From: Lagopus muta | Lineage: Eukaryota > Chordata > Aves > Galliformes > Phasianidae | Length of the DNA: 64,000 nt | Assembly: GCF_023343835.1 (NCBI RefSeq) | Contig: NC_064442.1 | Coordinates: forward strand, 19,640,501-19,704,500 | Direction of reading: 5' to 3' | Shown here: piece after piece, positions 1 through 9,538 of the stretch | Layout of the letters: the number at the start of each line of letters is the position of its first letter | Position numbering within the stretch: position 1 is the stretch's first letter | Program-made: the position numbers and the translations under genes | The notes under the pieces: model-generated | Databases searched by the model: none | What the model was told of the DNA's origin: nothing | The model's input: the letters and a program-made list of their open reading frames with translations, nothing else

Positions 1-17
1 CACCCTTTTCTATTTTA

Positions 18-613
18 TTAGACCAGGGGTGGTGGTGGTTTGTTTTTTGTGTTTTCCATTTCCAATTTTTTAAGATTTATATGCAAATTTTGGAGTTTAT
101 TTGTTATCATTTTCATCAAGCATGGACAAGCAAGAATTCCTATTATTATCATTATGGCAATGACTATCAGCTTATAAATTCCATTTCTAAATGATTTGAA
201 GGACGGAAATGCAGATTTTAGAGCGCTTATAAATGTAGTAGTTTGAGTTGCTACTGAAAGATCTATATGGTGCGATTGTATCATATCGTGAATGTGCTGT
301 CTCAATTCCCTAAGATCTAATGATGTGTTCGCATTATTCCATATGCCTTGAAGATGATCTTGTATTTTGTTCCAAGAGAATTTGGTATTATTGTATTCAA
401 CAGGAGTCACACAGATAGCTCGGTATTCTGCATGACATAAGAGAGATTCACGAGTAGCTATAATTTGTAACTGTCTTCCCAGGATGTCTACTGTATCCTT
501 TAAGGAATTGAGACGCAGTTCAATCTTTTCATCCCAAGTAGCTTGATTTTGTAAAGCTTTAGATACATTAATTGATAATTCATTAACATAAGCTGCTGTC
601 TGAATACTAGTTG
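18..613 (-). pseudogene. env: endogenous retrovirus env, transmembrane-subunit part
   Basis: Minus-strand remnant of the retroviral transmembrane envelope subunit, the part that anchors Env in the membrane and drives fusion. The frame open from 410 to 18 shows a hydrophobic membrane-spanning run (LIVIAIMIIIGILACPC) followed by a short cytoplasmic tail ending in PPPPLV before the stop. Upstream of 410 the same frame continues without an ATG and shows helix-rich ectodomain sequence and a CITPxxY-like segment (ICVTPVEYNN) typical of betaretrovirus-type TM. It is out of frame with the preceding surface and fusion-peptide part (614-1501); the break lies at a run of eight A (616-623), so a one-base indel is the likely lesion. 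The sequence to position 1 leads toward a 3' LTR outside the window. Family is judged from motifs and order only. Confidence 0.75.
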
Positions 614-1501
614 TTAAAAAAAAGCTACTGTAGTTACTGCTATGGCAGCAATGAGCGCAGCTATTCCGGCTATTATTAATCTGACCATTCGCTTAGATCT
701 CTCTATTAATTGCAAAGAAGTTTCTTGGAGAATTTCCATTCCCTTATCAGCATACCAATAATGTGTCAAATTTACAGGAAGATAGACATAATCAGGTTGC
801 TTTACTAACAAGAAGGAACTACTGCTACTATTAAGACAATTAGAGATTACACAATCGGTACAACTCACTATGCTATTCACAATATTTAGCGGTCCGCTTA
901 AAAAGGCATAAGGTTCTGGAACACAAGCTCGCATATAAAACTCAGTTGTATAACTCTCTGCAGTCATTGCCCATTTATTATTTATTTGAATCCAAGTCAA
1001 GTTTAATTGTTTTGCTTTGATTTTTTCCATGGCTGTGACTGCTTTCCATAAATTAGAATAGAACGTATGATTGTTTTTTGTCCAAATTCCTGAGACCAAA
1101 TTAATTGGTCGCCCTTGATTTCCTATCATATTCCAATCACAGATAGTGGAATCAATGCACACTGTTTCGTTAGCTCGACATGCTCTCCATAAAGGTGCAA
1201 ATTCTGTTTTTGGAGTGATTGTGCTTTGACATAAAGGAAAATTTAAGGGAGGTGTTCCAGAACCTCTTGTCCCTTTAGATAAATCTATATAGAGAAAATT
1301 CAGAGCCCAGTGAATTCCTGTTGAAACATTGGTATCCCAATCTTGCTGCATTATAATTTGTTCACACAATGGATTCGTCTGGGTTAGAGTCAGTCTCTGA
1401 ATCTTCCTTTGCAGTTTTCCCATCTTTGTTTTCGGCATGACGGACGTATCTCTCCGGTATCCACCACGGTGAGGTTTCGTCTGTAGGGAAAAAACAAACA
1501 T
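614..1501 (-). pseudogene. env: endogenous retrovirus env, surface subunit plus cleavage site and fusion peptide
   Basis: Surface-subunit remnant of a class II (betaretrovirus-like) Env. The open frame of 295 codons contains several N-glycosylation sequons, a cysteine-rich stretch (CTDCVISNC), the segment PDYVYLPVNL, a furin-type site RSKR near residues 268-271, and then a hydrophobic alanine/isoleucine-rich fusion peptide. The frame ends right after the fusion peptide at the A-run near 616-623. The first methionine is probably not the native start: the N-terminal residues overlap the end of pol (1362-1440) and no signal peptide is visible. The surface part is shorter than is usual for such Env proteins, so an internal loss near the N-terminus is likely. 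It lies directly downstream of the pol remnant, in the order gag-pol-env on the minus strand. Confidence 0.8.
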
Positions 1502-2159
1502 ATCCTCTGCCCCAAATTAGTGCAGGATCAGGACCATAAATTTTACCGTCCATTGGATTTCTCCAATATACCATTGGTTTATCTCTTTTTATTACTCCAA
1601 TGTCTATCAGCAGCCAATTTTCTATTATCATCCAATGTCAAAAAATTTAAAACAAATAATGCATGTGATAACATAGAGGACGGAGTATCTTTAATTCCTC
1701 ATGTCCCCCTTTTTATTTTCTTTAGTTGAGTTTTCAATAAATGATTAAATTTTTCTACTATACCTTGGCCTTTTGGATTATATGGAATTCCAGTTTTATG
1801 GTCAATTTTAAAATGTCAACAAAAGGTTGCAAAACCGCTACTTACATAAGCTGTCCCGTTATCGGTTTTTAATGATTTCGGTGTTCCCATAATGCTAAAA
1901 CAATGCAAAAGATGGTTGCATGCATGAGAGAGTTTTCACCAGACAAGGCTGAGGCTACTGCAAAGTGAGAGAAAGTGTCAATTGTTATATGGACATAAGA
2001 AGATTTTCCAAAAGAAGGTACATGTGTGATATCCATCTGCCATAAATCATTAGGCATTAATCCTCTGGGGTTCACTCCAAAATGAGGAACTGGTAATAAA
2101 GGGGCACAAGAAGAACCGTTCCGCATATTCGGAAGTCCAAAGCAAATATTCACCTCCAC
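1362..2159 (-). pseudogene. pol: endogenous retrovirus pol remnant (integrase only)
   Basis: Broken integrase. Reading on the minus strand, 2159-1869 holds the segment [20 protein letters not shown] with the first catalytic Asp of the DDE core. After a frame change near 1870 the core continues with KTDNGTAY (second Asp) and GQGIVEKFN (catalytic Glu) between about 1860 and 1690, with an in-frame stop in that stretch. The frame 1631-1362 carries the C-terminal DNA-binding region (KPMVYWRNP, WGRGYVCFF, WWIPERYVR). Protease, reverse transcriptase, RNase H and the integrase zinc-binding N-terminus are absent: gag capsid sequence at about 2160 passes almost directly into integrase, so an internal deletion of most of pol has occurred. 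The 3' end overlaps the env frame, the normal arrangement in this virus group. Confidence 0.8.
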
Positions 2160-3099
2160 TTAACACAGCCTTTGCCAAGCTTTTCCAGTCATAAGGGGGA
2201 AGAATATTAGCAGCTTTAAGCTCTTTCAGTTGTTTAAAAGGAATAGGTTCATAATCATTCAGAATGCCACCGTTTGCAAGTTGACGCTGTATGACAGGGA
2301 AAACTTGAGACGGGAAAAGTTGCCCAGAAAATTCATCAATTGTTTCCCCAGCTTTCCTTGCTTCTTTGAGCGCTAATTGCATAGGGGATTGTTGCATAAG
2401 CAAAGCATCTACTCCAGGCGGGGGAGGCATTCGCCCTGCTCGAAAGGCAGGTGAAACAGCAAGGGGATCTGATCTAACCTGATTGACTATCTGCTGTGTC
2501 TGCACAGCGGCACCAGCAGCCTGTAACGCTGGGAATACAGCCGCTAAGTCCTTATGGTGATATTCAGCAGCCTCTTTTTCTAACTCTCCCCAATCATCAG
2601 GGGGTAAAATATCCTTTGTTATGTTAGTGCTAGGAGGTTTACAAGGCGGCAAGCCGTTTGCTAATTTACAAATCAAAGGTTGCTCATACTGGGGAGGGGA
2701 GGGTGCGGGTGCTGATGGCATAGACGAAGGGATATGATCAAGAGATTTTGATCGCGACAAGGCAGGATATAGCTTTTCTGTTGAGCGAGTGGTCCGCTGC
2801 CACTTCTCATCTCCTGTGTCTCCTCTGAGACATTCTTTTATTAGAGTCCAAAGTGTAAAGGTATCAATAGGTACCTTCTCAGGGCCATGCACAGCATAAT
2901 AGCCCTGGAGTCTTTCACCTACTTTATTCCAAGTTTCAATATTAATAGTTCCATCCCTGGGAAACCAGGGGCATACTTCCTCAATAAAATCTAAAAAACG
3001 ACTAATCTGACCCCGAGTCACTTTTACTCCTCGGGCAACTAATAATGATTTCAGCATTGCAGAAAAAATGCCTCGTTCTGTACTTGCAGCTTGTCCCAT
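2050..3099 (-). pseudogene. gag: endogenous retrovirus gag, truncated in capsid
   Basis: Matrix and following region of a betaretrovirus-type Gag. I take the start at 3099 because it gives MGQAAST, a myristoylation-type N-terminus; the open frame itself begins seven codons earlier. Residues 1-100 look like a matrix domain (RGVKVTRGQISRFLDFIEEV, then WNKVGERLQGYYAV). A PPQY late-domain motif (PPxY) lies near residues 135-138 in a proline-rich region. The capsid N-terminus follows (FPVIQRQLANGG, then YEPIPFKQLKELK). Capsid similarity stops around 2160, where the deletion junction to integrase falls, and the frame runs on out of phase to 2050. The rest of capsid, nucleocapsid and protease are missing, so no functional Gag can be made. 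Confidence 0.82.
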
Positions 3100-3206
3100 T
3101 TTATTTAACAATCTGTCCAATTCCCTAGTCCTTACCTCCCTATTTCAACTTACCAACCGCGGCTCGTGGGAGGAAGCGACGCCTTTGTCATTTGGAGACC
3201 GAGAGT

Positions 3207-3224
3207 TCCCGGGTTTCGGCACCA
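3207..3224 (-). other. retroviral primer-binding site, tRNA-Phe type
   Basis: On the plus strand 3207-3224 reads TCCCGGGTTTCGGCACCA, the 3' end of a eukaryotic tRNA-Phe including CCA. On the viral sense strand it is therefore the complementary primer-binding site. It sits two bases inside the LTR edge at 3227, the normal distance, and just upstream of gag. This fixes the 5' LTR position and minus-strand orientation. Confidence 0.85.
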
Positions 3225-3226
3225 AA

Positions 3227-3678
3227 TGACGGAGACCAGCTCAAGACGCCTGGGACAGACGGGCTTAAGGCTCTGGTGGCGCAAAAGCAAAGTTTATTGT
3301 TGTTACAGGGTTTTTATATCTTTTAGCTACAGGAGTATACAATACTTAAATCAGATAACATTCATGTGGCTGACAGCAATACATCATTGGTTAGTTAGCT
3401 CTTTGTATTATGATCAGTACAGTAATCAAAAGGTGTTCTCTCCACAGAACATGTTCTGCTCTTGGTCATGGAACGAAGAAGCTGTTAATTATGCTTGCTG
3501 GTTTCACATGGCAGTCCTTCCCTTTCAGGAAGGGCCGCATGTTACACGTGGCAGTCCTTCCCTTTCAGGAAGGGCCGCATGTTACACGTGGCAGTCCTTC
3601 CCTTTCAGGAGGGGCTGCGTGTTCCCTGTTTGACCCTTTCAGGCCAGCCAGGTCTGTTTTGCTTAACAGTCTTCCTCA
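3227..3678 (-). mobile_element. 5' LTR of the endogenous retrovirus
   Basis: About 452 bp, starting TG and ending CA on the viral strand. U3 holds three 40-bp direct repeats (about 3511-3629), a TATA box (minus strand, 3312-3319) and, downstream, an AATAAA poly(A) signal (3293-3298). The inner end abuts the tRNA-Phe primer-binding site. The outer end at 3678 joins host DNA that begins CAGTGTGATGAC; in the uninterrupted repeat copies (33,951 and 50,741) the same sequence is preceded by GTCATATT. The provirus thus entered the array exactly at the junction of blocks B and A. The 3' LTR and the second target-site copy are beyond the left edge. Confidence 0.85.
3511..3629 (-). repeat. three 40-bp tandem repeats in LTR U3
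   Basis: Three consecutive copies of a 40-bp unit at about 3511, 3551 and 3591, the first two identical over the core and the third diverged at its end. Each contains the inverted pair CCTTCCC/GGAAGGG, able to form a small stem. Repeats of this kind in U3 usually mark the enhancer. Confidence 0.85.
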
Positions 3679-6600
3679 CAGTGTGATGACGAGTAGAGGT
3701 GAGAGTCATGCTCTTCTCTTTTATGGGGCTCTTGAGAGGAATGTCCACAGCCATCTTCCTTGGTGACTTGAACATGTTGTCCATGTTATTCCAAGCAGGA
3801 ACAGATATCAGCCTGGGTAGTGGAAGAAGCTGTTGGCACTCACCAAATCTGGCTGTGGGAGTGAGATCAAAGTAATGCCGGCGTCCTTCCCTAAAACTGA
3901 CCCATACTCAAATTAACCTGCTTTGCTCAGCGACGCATTAATCTCATTGACCACAGTCCTGCATGGCCTCCTTTTGAGGAGAGGCTCGGGGCTGGGAGTC
4001 CACTCCGCGCATTTCCAAGTTCAAAGTGACATAGCATCAGCCTCCCAGAGCACCCGCCTGTCATCATGAATGGGGAAGAGATGGGAAAAACCCTGAACCG
4101 CAGGCACACCTGAGTCATGTAGGTGTGGAAAGCAGTGGAAAAGGTGTCCTGGCCTCAGGCACGCCAGGAATAGCAGGCCTCCCAAGTGCCACTTTCCTCA
4201 TCATAGACATTACTGAAGGGCTTTGAACCATTCCTGAAGCAAGTGGAATGTCTAGCGCTGCGTCCTTCGAAAGCGCTGCCTCTCTGTGACTAGTGCAGAT
4301 CCTATGTCACTTGTCTTGGCTTGGAGAGGACTTTTGGATATGATCCACCCAACCCAGTGTCTGATGAAAGCTCACCCAGGTGAGCTTTCTCTGCTGGATC
4401 ACCTGGGAACAACTGCTTGGCACTGCCCGGTCCAAGCCTGTGGGTGTCCCCTCTTCCTGACAACACTACTTGATGACTGCGGAGAAGTAAATGTGAGCCG
4501 GCGTCGGAAATGGGGAAGAAAGCCAAACTGGAGAAGCAAGGAAAGGTGATGATCATGTGGAGTGTGTTCAGTGTGCGTTCCCTGTGGGGATGATCAGAGG
4601 CCTGGTGCTCCAGCCCTGTGGGGATAGCGTGACATTGTGACGCAGAGTCTGAGAGACCAGGGTTTTCTTAGCTGCAAGGCAAAACCTTCTACCTGTGGGC
4701 ATGAAAGAGCAGCCCTCCAGTGCCTAGAAAAGATGACAGAGTTGGCAGGAGGAGGTCATCTTGCCTTGCTTGTGTCCTGAACAGCTGGCAGGCCACGGCA
4801 GCTACTCCAGGTACATCAGACCAGACAGAGGAAGTGTTTACAGCCCAAACATAGAGCTCTTGTCATGCATCTTGGACGTTCATGACAATCCTTCATAGGA
4901 GCAACCAAAGGAACTCTCAGCTAGTAAGGGCTCTGCACATGTCAGCATCTTGCTGTGGGACTCAAGGTACACATGTAATCTACCCCTGAATCCCTTCCAT
5001 GGACTCCAGAGCCCAGGGGAAATGAAAAGACAAAACTTGGCCTGCGTGGTTGTCACGTGGCCTGTTCACGGGAAAACAGAATGCTTCCTTCTGTCCTGCT
5101 TTGGGCCCAGCAGGCTGGCAAGTGAGAGGTTTGCATCATGAAAGACTGGTGGAAGGCTGTGCCTGTCTTGAAGAGTCTGGAGAGTGAAGGAGGAATGGCA
5201 AGAGATGTACCCGAGTGCTGTGGAGAGGGACTGCGCTCCAGTGGCAGTGGGAAAGAGGCATGTGTGCAGCCCATGCTGCAGAGGTGGGTCACAAACGGTA
5301 CTGTTTCTGAGGACTGCAGCTTCATGGAGGGAGCCTGAGTGCAAGGCATCTCAGGAGGTCCATTGCTAGTCCAAGGAAGAGTTACAAGCATGGCTAGTCC
5401 AAAGTGAGGGCACACTGCTCAGTGTGTGGCCTTGTTGAAACTGCAGGTTCATAATGCAGGCATGCAGAGTCCTCAACTTCTTTGGATACTTGCTTTGTGC
5501 TTTCCTTGTGAAATGCTTGTGGTCCTCAAGCAGCCCATCAAGTCTTTGTTTAGCACCGTAATGCCCAGGGAGGAGATGACGGTGGAGCAGATGGATCTGG
5601 ACTGAAGGAGGCTGCATGTCATGCAGAGCCCTCACGGGAGCAGACTCAGGGCCAGAACTGCAGCCCTTGGAGAGAGAAGCTCATGGATGAGCATTTGACC
5701 CTGCAGGAGCTGCCACGCACGGGACACACATTCTGCTGTGTTCATTTCCTAAAGGAGAGCACCCTGTTGTATGGACACGTCCTGGAGCAGTTCTCGAACA
5801 ATTGCAGCCTGAGCATTGCACTGTACACTAACCTTACCTCCACATTCCCCATTCCTCTGCAGCGCACTGTGGGATGATGAAGAAGAGGATGGGTGGGAGA
5901 AGACAGATGTTGTTTTATGTTTCCTTTCATCTCTGGATATGTTAGCCTGCTTTTAATAACAGGCAGCAGATTACATTAATCTGAGTCTGTTGTTCTCATA
6001 ACAGTCATCAGTGATGGATCTCCTTGTTCTTGTCTCAACCCTGGAGTCTGCTTTTAGTGTAGCTATACCGAGGGCTGCAGAAAGCACCAACTTGTGAACA
6101 GATGGTCCTCACTGTTAACGCTTAAAGGAGGACACCTGACAGCACTGAGTCCCCGCGGATCTTCCCTGAGGCCGTGGGGCTTTGCTGGCCGACCTGTTCC
6201 CAACCCTTGCACACAGAGAGGTGGAGGTTGTGCCGTCCTCTGTTCTCTTCCTCTGGGGAAGAAGTGCAAAATGACATGTGGTGGAGATGATGGAATCTGG
6301 CAACTATTTCATTCTGCCCAATGTACTTACCGGTGTGCTGTAAAGAAGGAGGGGGCTCCTCATTGCCTTCTTTCAGTCCCAGGTCTACCAGCCTGAGCAG
6401 TAAAGTTCCTGTGGAGAATGGGGCACCTGGGTGTATTGGGTGAAGCGTGTAAAGGAGAAGGGATACCTGGAGTGACCCTGAGTGGATAGTGAGGAGAGAG
6501 AGGATGAGTGGTAGCCCCTTGCTGGTACACGGTTTGTTCCCGGCAGTTGTGCCACTGAAAAAGTGAAAGGAGACGCACAAACGCTTTCCCTCTCCTGCAA

Positions 6601-8279
6601 ATCCTATCCAGCTTGTCCTATTTTTTGTTTGTCTCGTGTGCCTGGCTCTTGTCTGCAGCCAGGGTGTGTGGATGGCACAGGGAAGACGCCTGCAGATGCG
6701 TGCAGGTCTTACCAGAGCCAGCTCTTGCCTTGTTCTCCCAACAGGCTCTAGCAGCACAGCCTATCCCAGACTTCCTGGGCCTGCTGCCAGCGCCTGAGGC
6801 TGGTCTCCACCCACGGCAGGTAAACCAGTGCTGTCCTGGGAGCCTTGGAAGCCCCACCTCCTACACAGCTGGGCTGGGCAGGCAGCCCTGCAGGATCAGG
6901 TCAGAGAGTTTTCTCTGGCTCCCTGCTTCTGCCTGCCCTTGCTGCTCCCTGTGAGCTGGAGGGTAGTGGCAATCATTCATTGTGGCTGGGGCTGTCCACT
7001 TCCATCTGCTCTGTCCTGATCACATTTGTCCCTTCCTTGCCCAGCAGCGCTCCAAAAATGCTGTGGAGCAGCACTTGCAGCACACCACTCAGCTCTGCCT
7101 GGGAAGACCAGTTGTTTGGGGGAGAGGGGCTTGTGCTAGCTAGGCTGACACACAGCGGGTGCACGCAAATGCCCACACAAGCATGGGCATGTGCAGGCAG
7201 CATAGTTCTGAGCTGGATGGAGAGCAGCACCAGTTGGAGCATTCAGGAGAGCAGTAACAGGCCTCGCGTAGCACAAACAAGAGCTCCAACCCATGAGGCA
7301 TATGGAGGTGAGCTTACCCAAAAAGCTTTAAAAGTGAATCCTGACCATAACAAGACATCAGAGAACTGTGATCACCTGGATACAGGCTTATGCTCCTTTG
7401 GTGTGAGACCTTGCTTTCTTTTTGCTGTCTCCTGGTATATTATGTCGCTGTGGAACGAGGTTGTGTTAATTACGTTAATGCATACCAGACGTCCTTCTTG
7501 CCATCCTTCCTTCTCTGTGCTTTTAGCCATGCAGTGGCCTTCCCCTGACATGGTTCCTCCACACCTGCCTAGCTTAGTGAGCACAGGCCCTGACCCTTCT
7601 TTGTTGCCTTCTGATTGATGGCTGCTGCCTTGTGAGGGAAACCAGCAGAAGGTCACTGTATCCCACAGCAGCTGAGGTGCAGACCCTGCAGTCCCATCCT
7701 GCTCAAGGCATGGTCGAGAAGAGCAGGCTGTTCAGAGCCGTGTCTGGGGGCATGTTGCTTATTCCAGTGAGACAGACTCCTCAGCATCCCTGGAAAGCTC
7801 AATCCCATCTTTGTCCATCTTCACAGGACACAAGGAATACTGTGTGTGGTGTTCTGTGGATTCCCACTGATGGCATGGCTTTTTGTCCTCTCACAGGGGT
7901 GGCACTGAGAAGAGGCTGCCTCTCTTGTGCCTCTTCTTCCTGCCCAGCCTCCCTCTGCAGGTACTAAAGTCGAGGACGGGATGCCCCCTGAGCCTTCTGC
8001 CCTCCGCTCAAACCATTCCCTGCTCTTCCTGCTTCTCCTGTTAGAACACATCACAGAAGCACAGAGTGGTTGAGGCTGGAAGGAGCCACAGCTGGACGTG
8101 TTGTCTTTTTGTAGCTGGGGATGGACTCGCTGCCATGGGACAGGGCAGGTTCTCCCTCCTCTGTTTCCAGTGAGAAGAGGTAAGCTGAGGGCAGTGGGCA
8201 CTGCTTTTCTAATCAGAGCAGGTGACCAATGGCGTTAGGAGGAAACAAAATCACAATTCCAAGATCTGCAGCACAAAGA
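3679..8279. other. block A, unit 0: no gene supported
   Basis: About 4.6 kb between the LTR and the poly(A) end of keratin gene 1. It is a full copy of block A without the tRNA-Gln insert: sequence near 7471 passes directly from GGTTGTG to TTAATTACG. Open frames here (for example 6845-7618, plus strand) lack recognisable domains and overlap other frames of similar length. A diverged relative of 3900-4400 recurs at 9880-10420 and 35,760-36,275, so this is old duplicated keratin-flanking DNA. Confidence 0.6.
4367..4388. repeat. 22-bp inverted repeat in block A
   Basis: Arms AAAGCTCACC and GGTGAGCTTT separated by two bases. It is preserved in all four block-A copies (25,988-26,009, 34,640-34,661 and 51,430-51,451). 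It may be a protein-binding dyad or simply hairpin-forming DNA; nothing nearby decides. Confidence 0.6.
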
Positions 8280-8410
8280 TTTAATGACAAGGAAAAAGCA
8301 AAGTGTCTCCGTACAGAGAGGGAGAAAAATGTTTTTAGTTTTCAGGGAGGCTGAGAGAAAGTTCCATCCATATCTGCGGTGTGTTCTCCAGATGGGACAA
8401 TCCATCGGCT

Positions 8411-8728
8411 TCAGCAGATGAATCTGCTGGGCGGGCGAGGCAGACACAGCCCAGAGCCCCCCAGACCAAGGGAGCCCCCAGAAGAGATGGGAACGCCCGC
8501 GGAGCTGAGGGAGCTGCCAACAGCAGCTGACAGAGAGGATCCCACGGCTGTGCTCTGAGGGAAGGAGGTGAGGATGGGGCCCGGCAGGGTCACCACCACA
8601 GGGGAGGCCTGGATGGCCACAGTTGAGTCAGCGCAGCGGGCGACACATGGCTCATTGCAGCTGCTTGCCAGTGGGGTTGGGCCAGAGGCACCGCAGGGGG
8701 ACGGGACGCAGGGTCTGCAGCACGACAT
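8411..8728 (-). CDS. feather-type beta-keratin, copy c1
   Basis: Complete 105-residue corneous beta-protein, a structural protein that polymerises into 3-4 nm filaments in cornifying feather, scale or claw cells. Residues 1-32 are Cys/Pro-rich (Cys 3, 4, 7, 12, 24, 28, 32) for disulfide cross-linking. Residues 34-67 match the conserved beta-sheet filament core ([20 protein letters not shown], then [12 protein letters not shown]). A Gly/Ser/Leu-rich tail follows, ending PPSRFIC. The start at 8728 is chosen because an acceptor (TTTCAG, exon 2 from 8749) lies 21 bp upstream, so the in-frame codons further upstream are intronic. Intron 8750-9472 (723 bp); exon 1 and TATA at 9473-9538; poly(A) signal ATTAAA at 8280-8285. 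Variant set: N25, A38, Q40. The tail differs from the GRRCLPC ending usual in feather keratins, so the exact subfamily is uncertain. Confidence 0.92.
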   Translation of the reverse strand: MSCCRPCVPSPCGASGPTPLASSCNEPCVARCADSTVAIQASPVVVTLPGPILTSFPQSTAVGSSLSAAVGSSLSSAGVPISSGGSLGLGGSGLCLPRPPSRFIC

Positions 8729-9472
8729 CTCTCGTTGAGGGAGGCAAAGCTGAAACACAGAGCAGGGAGGGAACACGGACCCAAAAATCAGTCAGCCCGT
8801 CTTTCTTTGCGTTGGCTCTCTCACCAACTCCCTTTGCTGCCCTCCAGCTCTCTTTCTGGCTCCGTGTCCTCAAAGCACCTGCAGATGCTGTTGCTACCAC
8901 ATTCTGCAGTGTGACAGCTCTCCTGCAGGCTGAGTTGGAAAGACTGTCAGGAAAGCTGCGACTAACTGGGTGCTGATTGCACCAGGACTGCCTCCTATGT
9001 TCCTGGTGCCGTCACATGGGTGAAGATTGCTGACACTAGACCAGGACATAGAGGCAGGCCAGAAAAGACGTTGGACCAAACTTGCTGGGAAAACACACCG
9101 GGTCTTTACAGTTCCCATCATCCTCAGCACGCCATCTGAATTGCCCTGCAGAAGAACGCTTCCCACTTCTTGAAGAAGGCCCGGGAGAGTCTCTGGAAAG
9201 ACTCATCTCTCACATGAATTTCACAACGTTGAAGATGGCGCAGGATGCACCCGGCTGTTCTCTTCGAGGCCAGCTGCTGCAGGTCCTAATTCTCTGGACA
9301 TACGTCCTCCATGCCAACAACCATCAGTCTCACTGTGTCACTGAGATAGCGTCTCTTCCCAGCCCTCCACCCAATTTCCCAGTGGACTACACAGACCAAG
9401 TAACAAGGGGACTCAACAGCAAGGGGACAGCACTTGGTCCCAGCTGGAGAGCTGGAGTGACTTTGTGCTTAC

Positions 9473-9538
9473 CTCGTTCCTCAAGGAAAGTGAGGGAAGA
9501 GGGGGCGATGCAGAGCCTGCAGCAGCACGGGCTTTTAT
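9473..9538 (-). promoter_or_regulatory. TATA box and non-coding exon 1 of keratin c1
   Basis: TATA element ATAAAA at 9538-9533 on the minus strand, within GCATAAAAGC. Exon 1 (about 9508-9473) ends AACGAG before the donor GTAAGC. Transcription start is inferred about 30 bp below the TATA. The c-type promoter lacks the CACGTG E-box seen in a/b genes. Confidence 0.8.

Noticed and set aside
3511-3629. CRISPR-like array
   Set aside because: The repeats are directly adjacent without spacers and lie in a retroviral U3.
3166-3766. Plus-strand frames over the LTR
   Set aside because: They are antisense to the LTR and made long by the 40-bp repeats.
6122-6757. 211-codon minus-strand frame in block A
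   Set aside because: No domain, interrupted or shifted in other units, overlaps several other frames.
8411-8776. 121-residue version of the keratin starting 16 codons upstream (and its equivalents at every copy)
   Set aside because: The extra codons cross the TTTCAG splice acceptor and a pyrimidine tract; the avian keratin gene plan puts the start just inside exon 2.
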